NCBI GenBank assembly: GCA_965240325.2
Contig: OZ251230.1
Span: 2,480,001-2,544,000 of the forward strand
From: Rebecca billardiae RCC1528
Lineage: Eukaryota; Haptophyta
DNA length: 64,000 nt
Reading direction: 5' to 3'
Below the pieces are notes generated by a model. That model saw only the letters and a program-made list of their open reading frames with translations. It did no database searches and was not told the DNA's origin. The first letter of the stretch is position 1; every line of letters begins with the position of its first letter. This document shows, in pieces, positions 43,220-54,170 of the stretch. The translations under genes were made by a program, and so were the position numbers.

Positions 43220-44489
43220 TGGTATGGGGGTGGAGAGGAGAGTGGATTGTCTCCAATTGGCGAAGCGGGGTTTTTACACCGCGCGGCCTTCGCACACGAG
43301 CGGGAAGCACAGCTTTCTGTAGCTGGCCGTCAACTTCGATTCACTGACGGGTCCGGAATGCAGATCTGCAATACGCGACCTCATAAGAGTACGCAAATCC
43401 GCCGGTCGCAATAACGACGCACGGGAGCCGAATCGACCAAAACAAAATGGGAATGGAATCTCCTCCCTTGGAGCCCCCTGCGAGGTCGAGATCTCTACTA
43501 ACAGATCTCCTCATCTCCTTCTAAAAACGGCGTTCGCGACTTCATTTCCGACGCATGAGCACGGCGATGAAACTCACATTTGTAAGTGATTTGTAAGCGG
43601 TTAAGGCGAAAAGTCCAAAATTTCAAGCTCACAATCGAATTTGCGATTTGGTCCTTTCGCGCGCAAACCCTTTGGTCATGAGTCAAATGAGCTTGATGCA
43701 AGAGTGGGTGTGAAGGGTGTGGTGGTTGACAGTGAAACGTCGGTAATGAGCACTATTGTACACTTACTAAACAATAACATTACTATCAGAACAACCAATC
43801 TAACAGCCAATCTAACATCCACGAAAAATGACCACTAAAGTTCGCAAGCTCGGGAGCCCCCCCAGTGCTACGACGAGTGGCCATGTCTTCCAGCGCCTCG
43901 CGTTCGCGAGGCGTGCCCGAAACAGCTACACACTCACCGGTGCCCTGGGGCACCGGCGCAACCCGCATCCAACACTCCGCATATCGCAGACACGACATAT
44001 CCACCCGCGCTTGCACACGCACGCCCCCCCCCCGCCTGCTTGCTGACCATGAAAGGACTGGCCCCGGGTGCGGACGCCAAGCGCATGCTCATCCCGACAC
44101 GACGGCGAACACCTGCGGTGTGCCTGTGCGGAGGCACTGGGGAGCGACACGCGGAGTGTGGGCCGCCCTCCTTCCTGAGCAGCGCCCGGCCCTCAGGTGG
44201 AGACCGCGCCCGTCCCGGCCTCCCCGCGGCGGCCGCGAGCCCCCCCCCCCCCCCCCCCCTTTTCCCCATCCTGCCCGTTTCGCGACAAACCCCTCTCCCC
44301 CCGAAACGCACGACGGGCCGCCGTGGTCCGGGGGACCGGCGGGGCCACTCCGGACCTGGGTTTTGAAATTTGATTTCAACCCCGCGCGCCGAAATGCCTT
44401 TGGCACCAGCACCGACCTCGCTCGCACCGCAGTGCTTCCGCACCCGCCCCCCGGCCCTCCGCAGCCCCGCGCCCGCCACACCGGCCACC
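43220..44489. other. Intergenic region between two divergent genes; no gene seen
   Basis: About 1.3 kb. 43,470-43,860 is AT-richer with repeated taacat/caatctaac motifs, likely promoter or replication-neutral spacer. A 20-base C homopolymer lies at about 44,240-44,259. GC-rich open frames on both strands (43,865-44,480) look like chance. The promoters of the minus gene at 43,219 and the plus gene at 44,490 must lie here. Confidence 0.5.
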
Positions 44490-45594
44490 ATGCCCCCTTA
44501 CCAGCACGGCTTTTTCCGCGACCGTCTCAACAGCAGGAGCGCCTTGAGCTTCTTCCCCTCTTCCAACAACTTCGAGCGCGGGCTGCAGGTGGAACGGCCG
44601 AGCACCCCCACCGCCAGGCGGGATGCGGGCCAGCAGATGTGCACGACGATGATCAAGCTGAGCGCGCGCTGCCTGAGCGACGTGGCGCCCAACTCGCAAG
44701 GCGGGCGACTGCTCTCAGGACTCACCCAGGACCCCAAAGGCAATAAGCACGTTTTCTCCTTCACCGGCTCGGTGCTCGAGAACATGACCATCTGCCGCCG
44801 CCTGGCCACCAGCCTGTGCATGCCGAACATTCTCACGGCGTGCACCACGGAGCTCACGCAGGAGATGCTCGCGCTGTCGGCGGCCGACCTCGCAACCCAG
44901 GCGAAGGACGTGTCCCTCACGCTCCCGGTTAGCCCCACGATGACGCTCGTGCAGTTTCACAGGGCCCTCTACGAGCAGATCGTGCCCGACATCAACAAGT
45001 ACGTGACCAACGGTGAGCACGTCGAGACCAACATCTACTCCGGCGGTGTGAACCTGATCTTCCTCCGCCTGCGTTTCATGCCCATCGACCCCGAGCACCC
45101 CATCTTCTTCGCGCCGCTCAAGCCGAGCCGCCGCATCGCCGGCGCCGCCCGCGTCCCACACAACCTGTGGGGCGTGCCGCCCGCGCCGCCTGTGCCGCCC
45201 GCGCCGCCCGCCGCTGCGCGCCGCCCTGCTCCTCAGCCGGCCGACCAACAGGCGGCGGACCCCGCCGGCCCGGAGGCGGAGGAGCCCGAGGGGGAGGGTT
45301 CGGACGATGCCATCCCGCCACCCCAGCCACCAACCGCGGCCGCGCCGTCGGACGGGCCCGAGGTGCAACAGGCCAGGCCGGCGCTCGGGGAGTCCAACTA
45401 CCGCCTGGTCCTGCCCCCCCGGCGCCGCGGCAGCCGGCAAGCGCGCGGCGACCGAGCCGTCCACGCCGGCGGAGGAGGATGGGCCCTCCTCCGCTGGCGG
45501 GAGCGACGCCAAGCCGGCCAAGCAGGCTCGCACCGCGTCCCTCGGCGACCCCCCCCGTGACCTGGCTGCCGCCGCGCCGCAGTCGCTGGCGTAG
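44490..45594 (+). CDS. Unidentified protein with probable one-base frameshift
   Basis: The ATG at 44490 has a near-ideal context (ccggccaccATGc), better than the in-frame ATG at 44391. As written, the frame ends at 45560. The first about 210 residues are a compact domain (MPPYQHGFFRDRLNSRSALS…LTAC-T-TELTQEMLALSA…MTLVQFHRALYEQIVPDINK) that I do not recognise. A Pro/Ala/Glu-rich disordered tail follows. At a run of seven C (45414-45420), skipping one base changes an Arg-rich ending into LPPGAAAAGKRAATEPST followed by an acidic then K-P-A-K-Q-A-R stretch, ending at 45594. That looks far more natural (a nuclear-localisation-like tail). The extra C may be a sequencing error. Confidence 0.72.
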
Positions 45595-45654
45595 AGCCGC
45601 GCGCGGCGCTGGCGCGCCAGACGCGCCCGGTTGGGCAGCGCAGGCACCCTCAGC

Positions 45655-45785
45655 GGCCAGGACGACGACTTCCTCAACGGCAAGGGCGACGACTTCCTCT
45701 GCGGCCAGGGCGACGACTTCCTCAACGGCAAGGACGACGACTTCCTCAACGGCAAGGGCGACTACTCCCTCAACTCGGCAAGGCC
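45655..45785 (+). repeat. 24-bp tandem repeat, reads D-D-F-L-N-G-K-G
   Basis: Units of gacgacttcctcaacggcaa plus 4 bp recur about five times with variation (tgcggccagggc). Read in one frame they give GDDFLNGKGDDFLCGQ and repeats. They lie 60 bp after the stop of the preceding gene, so they are either 3' untranslated or an extra exon. Confidence 0.8.
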
Positions 45786-45930
45786 ACTAGGCCGCGCACA
45801 CCGGCCCGGGCGACCACATCCACTACCTGCACTACGGCATCAACTTGAACAGCCTCGGACGACGACGACACGGGCAACTACATGATGACCAAGGCCGACG
45901 ACGACTGCAAAACAGCGGCATCCCCGGGCG

Positions 45931-46324
45931 CCTACTACCTCAGTGACCGTGTGATCAGCATCGGTTACGACGACTCCCTCACCCGCGGCCAACGCGCTCC
46001 GACATCCTCCATTAACTCCATTCAGTACTTCGACAGACGAATCAGGAGAGCTGCGCCCTCGTGCCTGTGTCTTTAAATCATAGAATTGGTCCTACTACCT
46101 CAGTGACCGTGTGATCAGCATCGGTTACGACGACTCCCTCACCCGCGGCCAACGCGCTCCGACATCCTCCATTAACTCCATTCAGTACTTCGACAGACGA
46201 ATCAGGAGAGCTGCGCCCTCGTGCCTGTGTCTTTAAATCATAGAATTGGTCCACCAGTACCACTACAGACGAATCAGGAGAGCTGCGCCCTCGTGCCTGT
46301 GTCTTTAAATCATAGAATTGGTCC
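45931..46324 (+). repeat. 160-bp tandem duplication plus a 59-bp partial third copy
   Basis: 45931-46090 and 46091-46250 appear identical (cctactacctcagtgaccgt…tagaattggt). The end of the unit (cagacgaatcaggagagctg…tagaattggtcc) recurs at 46,266-46,324. No coding role is seen. Probably recent tandem duplication. Confidence 0.92.
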
Positions 46325-47057
46325 AGACCTCAGGATTTGGGAAACTCGGAAAATGAGAGAAATTCAAAACCCGCCGCGTGCGCCCGCCACAGCCATCCGC
46401 CGCGAGGCGCCGCCCGCTGCCGCGCCGCCTCGGTCGTAGACGTGCACGCGGCGATGGCGCACGCGGTCGGGCAGAGGCATAGGGCCTTTCTGCGCCGCCC
46501 TGCGCCGGGCGACTCGCGTCTGACCATCTTCTCGGCGCCTTGAGCCCGCACGGGCGTGTGCGCCGCCTCTCGGCTTCAGCCGTGCTCAGTCGTCCCCGCA
46601 AAGTATGCGCGCGCTGAGCGCAACCCGAGGCGCGCATCCCAGGACGGCGTGAGCCATGTGACAGTACGGTCGTGGGCGCACGCCATGGTGCCCAGCGGCT
46701 TCACGTGCGTGCCTCTTCGCTGCCTCGGCAGGCAAGGCGCGGCATGTCTCTGGCTGAATGTGGCGGCGGCACACGCTCGCGCTCGCGCGGGCCTGCAGCT
46801 GACCGTCGAGGTGCGAGGGCGCGAAGCGCTGCGCCACGCGCAAGCGACAGTAGTTCACCGCTTCGCTACCGCCCCGCTGCGTCCCATCGGAAGATCTACT
46901 GGACTTCGCGCGGCCTCGCCCTGGCGGCGGAAGGCGAGAGCGAGGTGGCGGCGGGAGCGTCCGCCCCAGCGCGCGCCAACCTGACGAAACCCTTAACGTG
47001 CACGCCAGTGGGCCGCCCACTGGCGTGCACGTTAAGGATAATCCTGAGGTCTGGACC
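46320..47057. mobile_element. Possible 738-bp TIR element
   Basis: GGTCCAGACCTCAGGATT at 46320-46337 has its exact inverted copy at 47040-47057. The left end coincides with the end of the partial tandem copy. The interior is GC-rich without a recognised protein and contains a 47-bp palindrome close to the right end. No clear target duplication, so the call is tentative. Confidence 0.5.
46991..47037. repeat. 47-bp near-perfect palindrome
   Basis: Inverted halves CCTTAACGTGCACGCCAGTG and complement around a short GGCCGCC-like centre. Strong hairpin potential; it sits just inside the right inverted end of the possible TIR element. Confidence 0.9.
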
Positions 47058-47864
47058 GGTTGGGAAGAATCGCAAGGTGCATCATGGGCCGCACATCTTG
47101 AAATGGCGGCGTGCGTGATCGCAATGGGCAGCCGTGGGGCGTGCGTGAGCCGCGAGCACGGGCACGACTCTTGCGCGACAAAAGCCGTCATGCGCACCTC
47201 GGCGGGGGCGACGACCGAGGAGGGCGCCTTCTTGGCGGCGGCTCGGTCCGTCCGGGAGCGCGCGCGCATGCGCACGCGCAAACCGTATTCATATCAAAAC
47301 GCTCCTGCAGATGACACAGGGGTACAGCGGTATACGCCCTGCGTCAGCGGGTACCGGAGGACTCCCTCTAGCATTCGACTACCCTTGCAGCTGCGCTCCC
47401 GGGCCAGTCGCCAGACAGTGGCATCGGCGGCCAGAAGATACGTTATTGCATGCTGACTCAGCACGGCGGTATTCTAGCTCAAGCTGTGCCTGCGGCCTGG
47501 CAGCCAACAGCACCGCTGGAGTGCGGCGGACCCCCTGCGGGCCAGCGCGCACTCCGACCGTACCCGTGGCCGTGGAGTGGTAACACACGGTGACGCCTGA
47601 CGGTCAGGCCCGGCCCGCGGCGGCCGCCCCGGCCCGCCCCGCCGGCCGGGGCGGTCCGGACGGACTCTCACTCATCTCACGGACACGGAGCCTCCGCGGA
47701 CTGCTCCAGCTCGGCAGGCCGTAGTAGTTATTAACGACCGTAGCAACACTATAGATATAGGTTCGCATTCCTGACTGCGCCGTATTGCTGTCAGATAAGA
47801 CCGCTGATGCTGACACTGATGATGACTCAGCAGCCTCTGGGCCTCACCATGCGCTCCTCATTAG
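47058..47864. other. Intergenic stretch; no gene seen
   Basis: Open frames of up to about 150 codons show no family pattern. This is the 3' flank of the minus-strand coiled-coil gene. Confidence 0.5.
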
Positions 47865-50207
47865 TCATTGTGACGAATCTTCAGCCTCAAGGCGCGCGAG
47901 CACGGCGCGCGCGTGCTGCTGCTTCGCCTCGAGCTCGCGGCGCAGCTGCGCGACGGACTCGGCCGTGGGGAGCGCGGCGGCGGCCTGCCGCGGCGTCGCG
48001 CCGCCCGACGGTGGCGCCGAGCCCGCCATCGCGTCGGAGCAGAAGGAATCGGAGTAAGAGTGGTCGCCCGCGCCCTCGGCCGCGCTGCCCGCGCCGGCGC
48101 CGCCGTCCGCGGCGCCGCCTGCTGCTGCCGTCGCGCCGGCAGGCGCACGGCGCGGGGGCGTGGAGTCCGGCTCGGTGGCGGTCGGCTCCGCGCCGCGCCC
48201 GCCTCCCGGGGTCGCCCCCACGCCACCCGGCACGAGCTCGAGCGGCAGCGCCGGCAGCACAGCCCGCGCGCTCCGCGCGGCGGGCGCGCACCGCGCACCG
48301 CGCCCAGCCAGTGCGCCGTGCGCGCCGCTCTCCGCTCCGAGCTCGAGCGCGTCTCGCAGCGCGGGGCCAAGCAGCGGGCGCGCCGCCTCGCCCTCCACGC
48401 GGGCGGGGGGCAGCGGGCTCGCGCCGCCGGCCTCGGGGGCCTCGGCCGCGGCCTCCGCCAGCGGCTCCAGCGCCGCGCTCAGCGCGCCCAGCTCCGCCGC
48501 CGCCACCTCCTCCCACGCGCTCAGCAGCCGCTCAGCCGATAGCCGCGCGCGCAGCAGCAGATCAAACTCCGCATCGTCCGCGCCCTCCGCCTGCGCGACT
48601 CGGTCGGCGCGGAGCTCGGCGCGCTGGCGCGCGCAGAGGCTGGCGAGCTCGCGCGAGAGGGCGCGCGACGCCGCGCGGAGCGATGCGGCGCGCTGCTCGA
48701 TCGCCACGCCGCCGCCGCCACCGCTGCTGCTGTCGGCATCGGCCGCGCCGCGCGCGCGCGCGCCGTCGGCGACGAGTGCGCGCACGCGCGCGTGCAGCCG
48801 CTGGCGCGCGGCAGCCTGCGAGTCGCCCCGCGCCAGCGTGGCTTGGATCTGGTCGCGCACGTCGAACTCGGCGCCCACGACCTCGGCCGAGCTCAGCGCC
48901 CGCCTGCTCGCCTCAAAGCTCGCCTCCTCCTCCACCGCGGCCGCGCCGCTGTCGGACGCACCCCAAGGCGGCCACGGCCCGCCGCGCCGCCCCGCGGGCG
49001 CGCGCCGCGGGCTGGGCGAGTCCTCGTCGACCGAGCGAGCGGCTGCCGACGCGGCGACGGAGGGGGCGGGCGAGCGCGCGGCCGCGTGCTCGTGCCTCGC
49101 GCCGCCGCCGATGTCGGAGGCAGTGCGCAGGCTGGCCGCAGCGCTGCTGGAGCTCGTCGAGTCCCCAGCCGCGCCGCCGCCGCCGCCGCTGCTGCCGCTG
49201 TCGCCGTCGACGCGCAACCGCGGCGCGCCGCCGCGGCGGCGCGCGGCCGGGCTCGGCTCAGAGCTACTCGAGCCGCGCGCCGGCCAACGCCGCCCGCCCG
49301 CGCCGCGCACGGGCGACGCGTCGCTCACCACGCCCGCCTCCGAGCTGAGCGCGCCGCCCTCCAGCCCGCTCTCCAGCCCGGTATCTGATGCCAGCCCGGT
49401 ATCTGATGCCTCCTCACTCACGGCAGCCGCGGAGCTCGAGGCCCAGCCACCAGCCCGGAGCTCGCGCAGCAGCGCCTTGCTGGCGCCGGGTGGGAAGAGG
49501 GTGCTCAGCGTCGGGGGCGGCTCGTCGAGGAACGAGCCGCCGCGCAGCCCGAACGGCGGCTCGTCCACGAACGACGCGCCCGCTTCGGCGCCGTCGGCTG
49601 TGTCGGCGGCAGGCGCGACGGAAGCAGGCGCGGGCGCAGACGCGGCCGCGTGAATGCCGCTCGGCGGCGAGCCCAGCGAGGGCGCGCGCTCGTCGGCTGC
49701 GCCCGGCGCTGCGGCAGCGGGCGCAGACGCTGGAGTTGGCACGCCCCCCGAGCGCGCCCCGGACCCCGGCGCGCCCTCCGCGACCAGCTCGCGCCGCGGC
49801 CGCGCCAGCAGCCGCTCGACCGGCGCGCGCACCGCGTCGGCCGCCGCGTCGCGCGCGCGCGCGGTGAGCCGGAAGTCGGCGTGCATCGCGTCCACGCGCT
49901 GGAGGGCAGCTCGCTCGGCGTCGAGCATCACATGCACATGCGCAGCGAGCAGCGCCTCGCGCTCCTCGTCGAACTGCCTGCGCTGCGCGTGGAGCGCGGC
50001 CGCCACGCGCTCACGCACGGCGAGCTCGCGCGCGTCGATTGCGCCGAGCTGCTCGCGCGCGGCGTTGAGGTCGGCGTCTACCTCGGCGACGCGATGCTCG
50101 AGTCGGAGGCGCTGCTGCTGCTCGAGCGTCACCAGCTGCAGGTTGTGCTGAAGAGCGTCGGCGAGGAACTGTGGGGTCGCGCGGCGGCGCTGCGCTGCCG
50201 GCGCCAT
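47865..50207 (-). CDS. Unidentified 780-residue coiled-coil / low-complexity protein
   Basis: An uninterrupted frame from an ATG at 50207. Residues 1-130 form a long coiled coil (FLADALQHNLQLVTLEQQQR…LNAAREQLGAIDARELAVRE). The middle is Ser/Ala/Gly/Pro-rich with S-x-x-S-D-T-G repeats. Near residue 440-470, FDVRDQIQATLARGDSQAAA then RQRLHARVRALVADG weakly resembles the LisH-type motif of FOP/OFD1 centrosomal proteins. A second coiled coil at 500-590 and a last one ending LRRELEAKQQHARAVLARLE follow, with an acidic YSDSF patch near 720. Its frame has amphipathic periodicity that the opposite, Arg-rich frames lack. A centrosome or basal-body role is a guess from the motif. Confidence 0.72.
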   Translation of the reverse strand: MAPAAQRRRATPQFLADALQHNLQLVTLEQQQRLRLEHRVAEVDADLNAAREQLGAIDARELAVRERVAAALHAQRRQFDEEREALLAAHVHVMLDAERAALQRVDAMHADFRLTARARDAAADAVRAPVERLLARPRRELVAEGAPGSGARSGGVPTPASAPAAAAPGAADERAPSLGSPPSGIHAAASAPAPASVAPAADTADGAEAGASFVDEPPFGLRGGSFLDEPPPTLSTLFPPGASKALLRELRAGGWASSSAAAVSEEASDTGLASDTGLESGLEGGALSSEAGVVSDASPVRGAGGRRWPARGSSSSEPSPAARRRGGAPRLRVDGDSGSSGGGGGAAGDSTSSSSAAASLRTASDIGGGARHEHAAARSPAPSVAASAAARSVDEDSPSPRRAPAGRRGGPWPPWGASDSGAAAVEEEASFEASRRALSSAEVVGAEFDVRDQIQATLARGDSQAAARQRLHARVRALVADGARARGAADADSSSGGGGGVAIEQRAASLRAASRALSRELASLCARQRAELRADRVAQAEGADDAEFDLLLRARLSAERLLSAWEEVAAAELGALSAALEPLAEAAAEAPEAGGASPLPPARVEGEAARPLLGPALRDALELGAESGAHGALAGRGARCAPAARSARAVLPALPLELVPGGVGATPGGGRGAEPTATEPDSTPPRRAPAGATAAAGGAADGGAGAGSAAEGAGDHSYSDSFCSDAMAGSAPPSGGATPRQAAAALPTAESVAQLRRELEAKQQHARAVLARLEAEDSSQ

Positions 50208-51790
50208 GGCCGGCAGAAAATAATGAGTACGATGCGCCGATGCGTGACGATCTTTGAACTTTTGAAAAATATACCCGGCCCATCATCAGGCCCCACCCGT
50301 CCCAGAAAGCCCGTGAGCCCGTCCCGGCTCAGCGGGCTCATGAGGTTCCATGGAGGGTCATGAGCTCCCGACACAGTGCGCGCAGGTGCGCCTCGAGGCG
50401 AGATGAGCACCAAGGCCCGTCACAGCGCCCGTCGCGCGCGCTTGACTGCGGCGGCTGAGATGGCTGGAGCGGCGGCGTGTTGCGCTCATCCTCAGTGCAC
50501 ACGTGTAAGCGACCTTCGGCGCAGCAGACATGTGCCGCCTTGGGCCCTCCTCCGCCTGCTAGCGCGGCTCGACTGCAACGGTCGCCAAAGCCAAGCATTG
50601 CCTACTGAGTCCGCTTCTGCCCGCGACACGCGCTCGAATGGCGCCTTCAGCGCGCGCGCATTGGAAACATATACACTGGCCCTCTCTCCAGACAGCGCGC
50701 GCCTGGCTCCTGCAGCCTACTCTGTGCGATGAAGCGGTGGCGTAGGCGCCTGCCGGCCTGTTGTTGAAACGCACCCGCTCGGCTAGTGAGAATGGGCGCA
50801 GAAGACGCCGGGAAGCCGAGACATGAGCGCCGGAAGGGTTTCTGAGGTACTACCAGACCAGCCCACCTGACGCGCCGTCGCACAGCCCTCGCCTACGCGC
50901 ACGCGCACGACCAGAGCGAAGCTGCCCGCGCGGCGGACGGCCATTTCTTTTCAAATGTTTTCGCTGAGTCAGCGGCCGGCCCCCGACGGAGCTTGACGTA
51001 GTGGGCTGGGACGGGTGGGACGATTGAACGACGAATAAATCAATTCCGACTACGGCGCTCCTTGCAGGGCTGCAGGGCTGCGGCGCGGTGCGCCGGCGCG
51101 GCGCGCCAGCGCCCGTCGTGGCCCTCGCAGCCCGGCAAGTAGCATTGACGCTTATCAGCAGCTGCTTCATTCCGACCGTATTATTGCTTGAGCTGCGGGC
51201 CGGCCCGTCGCACTGACTCGGACTCGCTACTCTCTAGTACTAGCAGTCATACTAAGTAATAAGTATCATACTACTCGTCTCTACTGACTACTCAGTCTAC
51301 TGCCGCCTGCATGACGACCGTTATAAGTGACTTAGCTATTCGTCAGTATTCTGGCTTGCTGCGGAGTGACTACATATCTAGCTGCTTATGGCACCGATAT
51401 ATATATATATAACGATTTAGTCTGGACAGTAAGCCACGTACTACCGTACGTCTACATCAGACTACGTCTATTCTGGCGTGCGGCCTCGCAGGTGTTACTC
51501 TATCTACACAGTAGCGCTATTCAGCTCGGGAGACTCTACCCGGACCTCAGCGACCTACAGCCCTAGTACGGCTACAGGCATTCGCGGGCAATAAGAAGTC
51601 AGAGATCTCGCGGCTATATAGTTATAATAATATAGTCTCACGGTTTCTTAGCCGTTCGGTAGCCCGAGCCCTACGGAATCTCTGTTTCTTATACGGCAGG
51701 TGACTCGGCTGCATGGTCCGCTAGTGGTTCGGAGACTTCGGCCGTCAGGCGGGCGGCCAATAATTAAAGACGTAGTTACAGAGCGCGCTT
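50208..51790. other. Intergenic region; no gene seen
   Basis: 50,208-51,180 is GC-rich with open frames below 120 codons. 51,190-51,780 is AT-richer, with many short TA runs. No RNA gene or domain was recognised. The promoter of the coiled-coil gene starting at 50,207 should lie at its left edge. Confidence 0.5.
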
Positions 51791-51795
51791 AAATA

Positions 51796-51854
<59 letters not shown>

Positions 51855-51898
51855 TATTATGTGTGTGTGTGAGTGTGTGTACTCTGTGTGTGTGTGTG

Positions 51899-51944
<46 letters not shown>

Positions 51945-51953
51945 GGGGTTCAA

Positions 51954-52049
<96 letters not shown>

Positions 52050-52050
52050 T
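51791..52050. repeat. Compound microsatellite (ATT)n-(GT)n-(TA)n
   Basis: (TTA)n from about 51,796 to 51,860, (GT)n with few interruptions 51,860-51,942, then (TA)n 51,957-52,049. It sits just 3' of the sulfotransferase gene. Confidence 0.96.
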
Positions 52051-52103
52051 TACTAATATATACTTAATAGGGTCCCATAGCAATAGCTATATATAGTGAT
52101 CTA

Positions 52104-53129
52104 TCAGAGTCCGGTAACTCGTACATGACACTTGCTGCTGTTGTCCGCAAAGGGCGCAACCTCCTGATTGAACCTCTGCCGGAGCCACAGCACCTCGGCC
52201 TTCGCGCCGGTCACGTTGGTCAGGTCGCTGGGCCACTTGAAGCGCGATGCTTGCCCCGGGTCGATTAGCGGCGGCTTCTTGCTGCAGCAGTGGCACCCGC
52301 CCATCAGCTCGCACATCGGCGCCTCCCTCTTAGCAACCAGCTCGGCCAGCTGCGGTCTGTCCTTGAACAGCCCCGAGCACGAGAGGGCGAACGATTTCCT
52401 CGGCGTGCCGAGCCGTCGGCTGAGCGTCTGCCGCCAGCTCGGGTCCAGCTCGCCACCCTGCGCCTCGAAGGCGAGCATACAACGCTCCACGTCCTCCATC
52501 ATGCGGTAGGTGCGCACCCAGCAGTCCGCCTGCAAGTCCGGCAACGAGTGGGCCATGCGCAGGGACATCAGCCCGCCAAGGACGCACGTGTAGCGCTCGA
52601 AACCGAGCTGCGGGTCCACGCCCTGCGCGTACACCGCGCGCGCGGTGCTGTTCGCGAAGCGCTTCACCCAGCTATGCAGCGCGCCGTTCCCGGCGCGGCC
52701 ATACGAGTAGAGTGAGGCGTGATAGCTGCACGGGTCGCGGTAGCTTATGACGACGAAAGCGCGCTTTCGGTCGGCGAGCGTTGAGGTTTCGAACTCGTGG
52801 CGCATCTCGAACCTGCCCTTCCCCACCAGCCTGGGGAGGAGGCCCCTGAGCATCGAGCCGCCCGTCTTGGGCATGTGATTGAGCAGCAGAACCTCGCGCC
52901 CGGTGAAGGCGAGGTCCTCGCTCGGCTCTGCGCTGGCGGGCGCGTAGTAGCAGTCCGTGCCGAGCCCCGCAATTGCAAGCAGCACGAGGTGGCGCGGGCG
53001 CAAGAGCGCGATGTGTGCGAAGCCCGCCGCCCGGCCGATGCGCGCCATCACAGCGTGGGGACGTGAGTCGTGACGATACTGTGTACAGGGGGGGCCAGAT
53101 GAAGTTTCCCACTTCGGAAGGGAAGCCAT
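52104..53129 (-). CDS. Sulfotransferase-family protein, type II membrane
   Basis: 341 residues from the first in-frame ATG (53129); another ATG at 53048 would also keep the domain. A hydrophobic segment LVLLAIAGLGTDCYY acts as signal anchor, so the enzyme would face the Golgi lumen. LLNHMPKTGGSMLRGLLPRL is the 5'-phosphosulfate-binding loop (K-T-G-G-S). VVISYRDPCSYHASLYSY is the 3'-phosphate-binding motif (R-D-P…S). It would transfer sulfate from PAPS to a carbohydrate or protein; the substrate cannot be read from the sequence. Cys-rich MCELMGGCHCC near the C-terminus suggests disulfides. Intronless here, unlike the second sulfotransferase at 60.6 kb. A short neutral region separates it from the microsatellite on its 3' side. 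Confidence 0.86.
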   Translation of the reverse strand: MASLPKWETSSGPPCTQYRHDSRPHAVMARIGRAAGFAHIALLRPRHLVLLAIAGLGTDCYYAPASAEPSEDLAFTGREVLLLNHMPKTGGSMLRGLLPRLVGKGRFEMRHEFETSTLADRKRAFVVISYRDPCSYHASLYSYGRAGNGALHSWVKRFANSTARAVYAQGVDPQLGFERYTCVLGGLMSLRMAHSLPDLQADCWVRTYRMMEDVERCMLAFEAQGGELDPSWRQTLSRRLGTPRKSFALSCSGLFKDRPQLAELVAKREAPMCELMGGCHCCSKKPPLIDPGQASRFKWPSDLTNVTGAKAEVLWLRQRFNQEVAPFADNSSKCHVRVTGL

Positions 53130-54170
53130 GGCGGGCGTGAATGCCCGTCCCAACGCGATCTAAGGCCCCAGCGCCACGGCCCGGTCACTGGGGCGTGGCG
53201 TAGGCAGGTCGGCGTCGCCGTACGAGCGCGTGCGCGTTAGTGACAGCTTCCCTTCCGACTTTTCGACCACTCTCACGTCCACGTCCACGACCCCGTACGA
53301 CCGGCGCGCCGGTGAGGTTGCGCATGAGAAGGATGGGCAGGTAGCGGCCAGGATCACCGTTCTGACGGTCATACTGCCCTCTGGGGCATGCATTGCGACG
53401 GTGCATGCCTGGCAATGGTCCATCTGACCCTACAAGCCGTGGATCTGACGAGCAAGGTTGGCTGCGCGGTAGTCGTGCGACCGCCGTCCGACACGGCTGC
53501 CGTGCGAATACGTTTGGCGTGTGCGCGCCTGTCAACGGCAGGGTGATCAACGACCGGCATGGCTAGCAAGCTGATCAGGACTAGTAACAACCTTGTCTGG
53601 GACCACGTCACGCCATTTGGCGACCTCGCCACCGCTCAATGCCCGTCCAGAGGCACGGACGTGCCGCACTACCTGGCCAGCCACCGCCAAAGTGGGGCCC
53701 ACCATCTGGACCCCCCTGTACGCTTATTAACGCGTACTTCTCGTCATCACGATACGGGGGGGGCATACTGTACTGGCGTGCTCTTGCGTCTGAGGTCATG
53801 GGTTCAAAACCAGTTTCCAGGTCTCTCTTCGGAGAGCGTGCGATGAAGGATGGCGCGGCAACCTGCCACCGTGAGCCTTACGCACGTTAAAACAAATAAA
53901 CTGTAGTATAATAAGTGTCGAGTCTGAAACGCTCGAGCTCCAGACGGCCAAGGTGCGCAAGCTCGGTGCGCGCGCGTTGGCGGGCGCGGCGCGGTCGGAC
54001 ACGGGCGCGGGGAGGGGAACGCGGACTGTGTTTACATCCGCGGAGCCGCTGGCAAGCGCGCCGGACAGCGAGCGGGTGCACCCGACCAAATGCCCGCCCT
54101 CCACTTGGTTCACAATGCCGTCACACGGCTCACGTCGTTGATGGATGGCGGCTCAAGGGGTCTTACAAAT
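53130..54170. other. Intergenic region; no gene seen
   Basis: Mixed composition. A tgggttcaaaacc stretch near 53,803 resembles a tRNA T-loop, but no cloverleaf forms around it. Open frames below 125 codons lack family features. Confidence 0.5.

Noticed and set aside
53770-53880. Possible tRNA (tgggttcaaaacc resembles a T-loop)
   Set aside because: No acceptor, D or anticodon stem can be paired around it.
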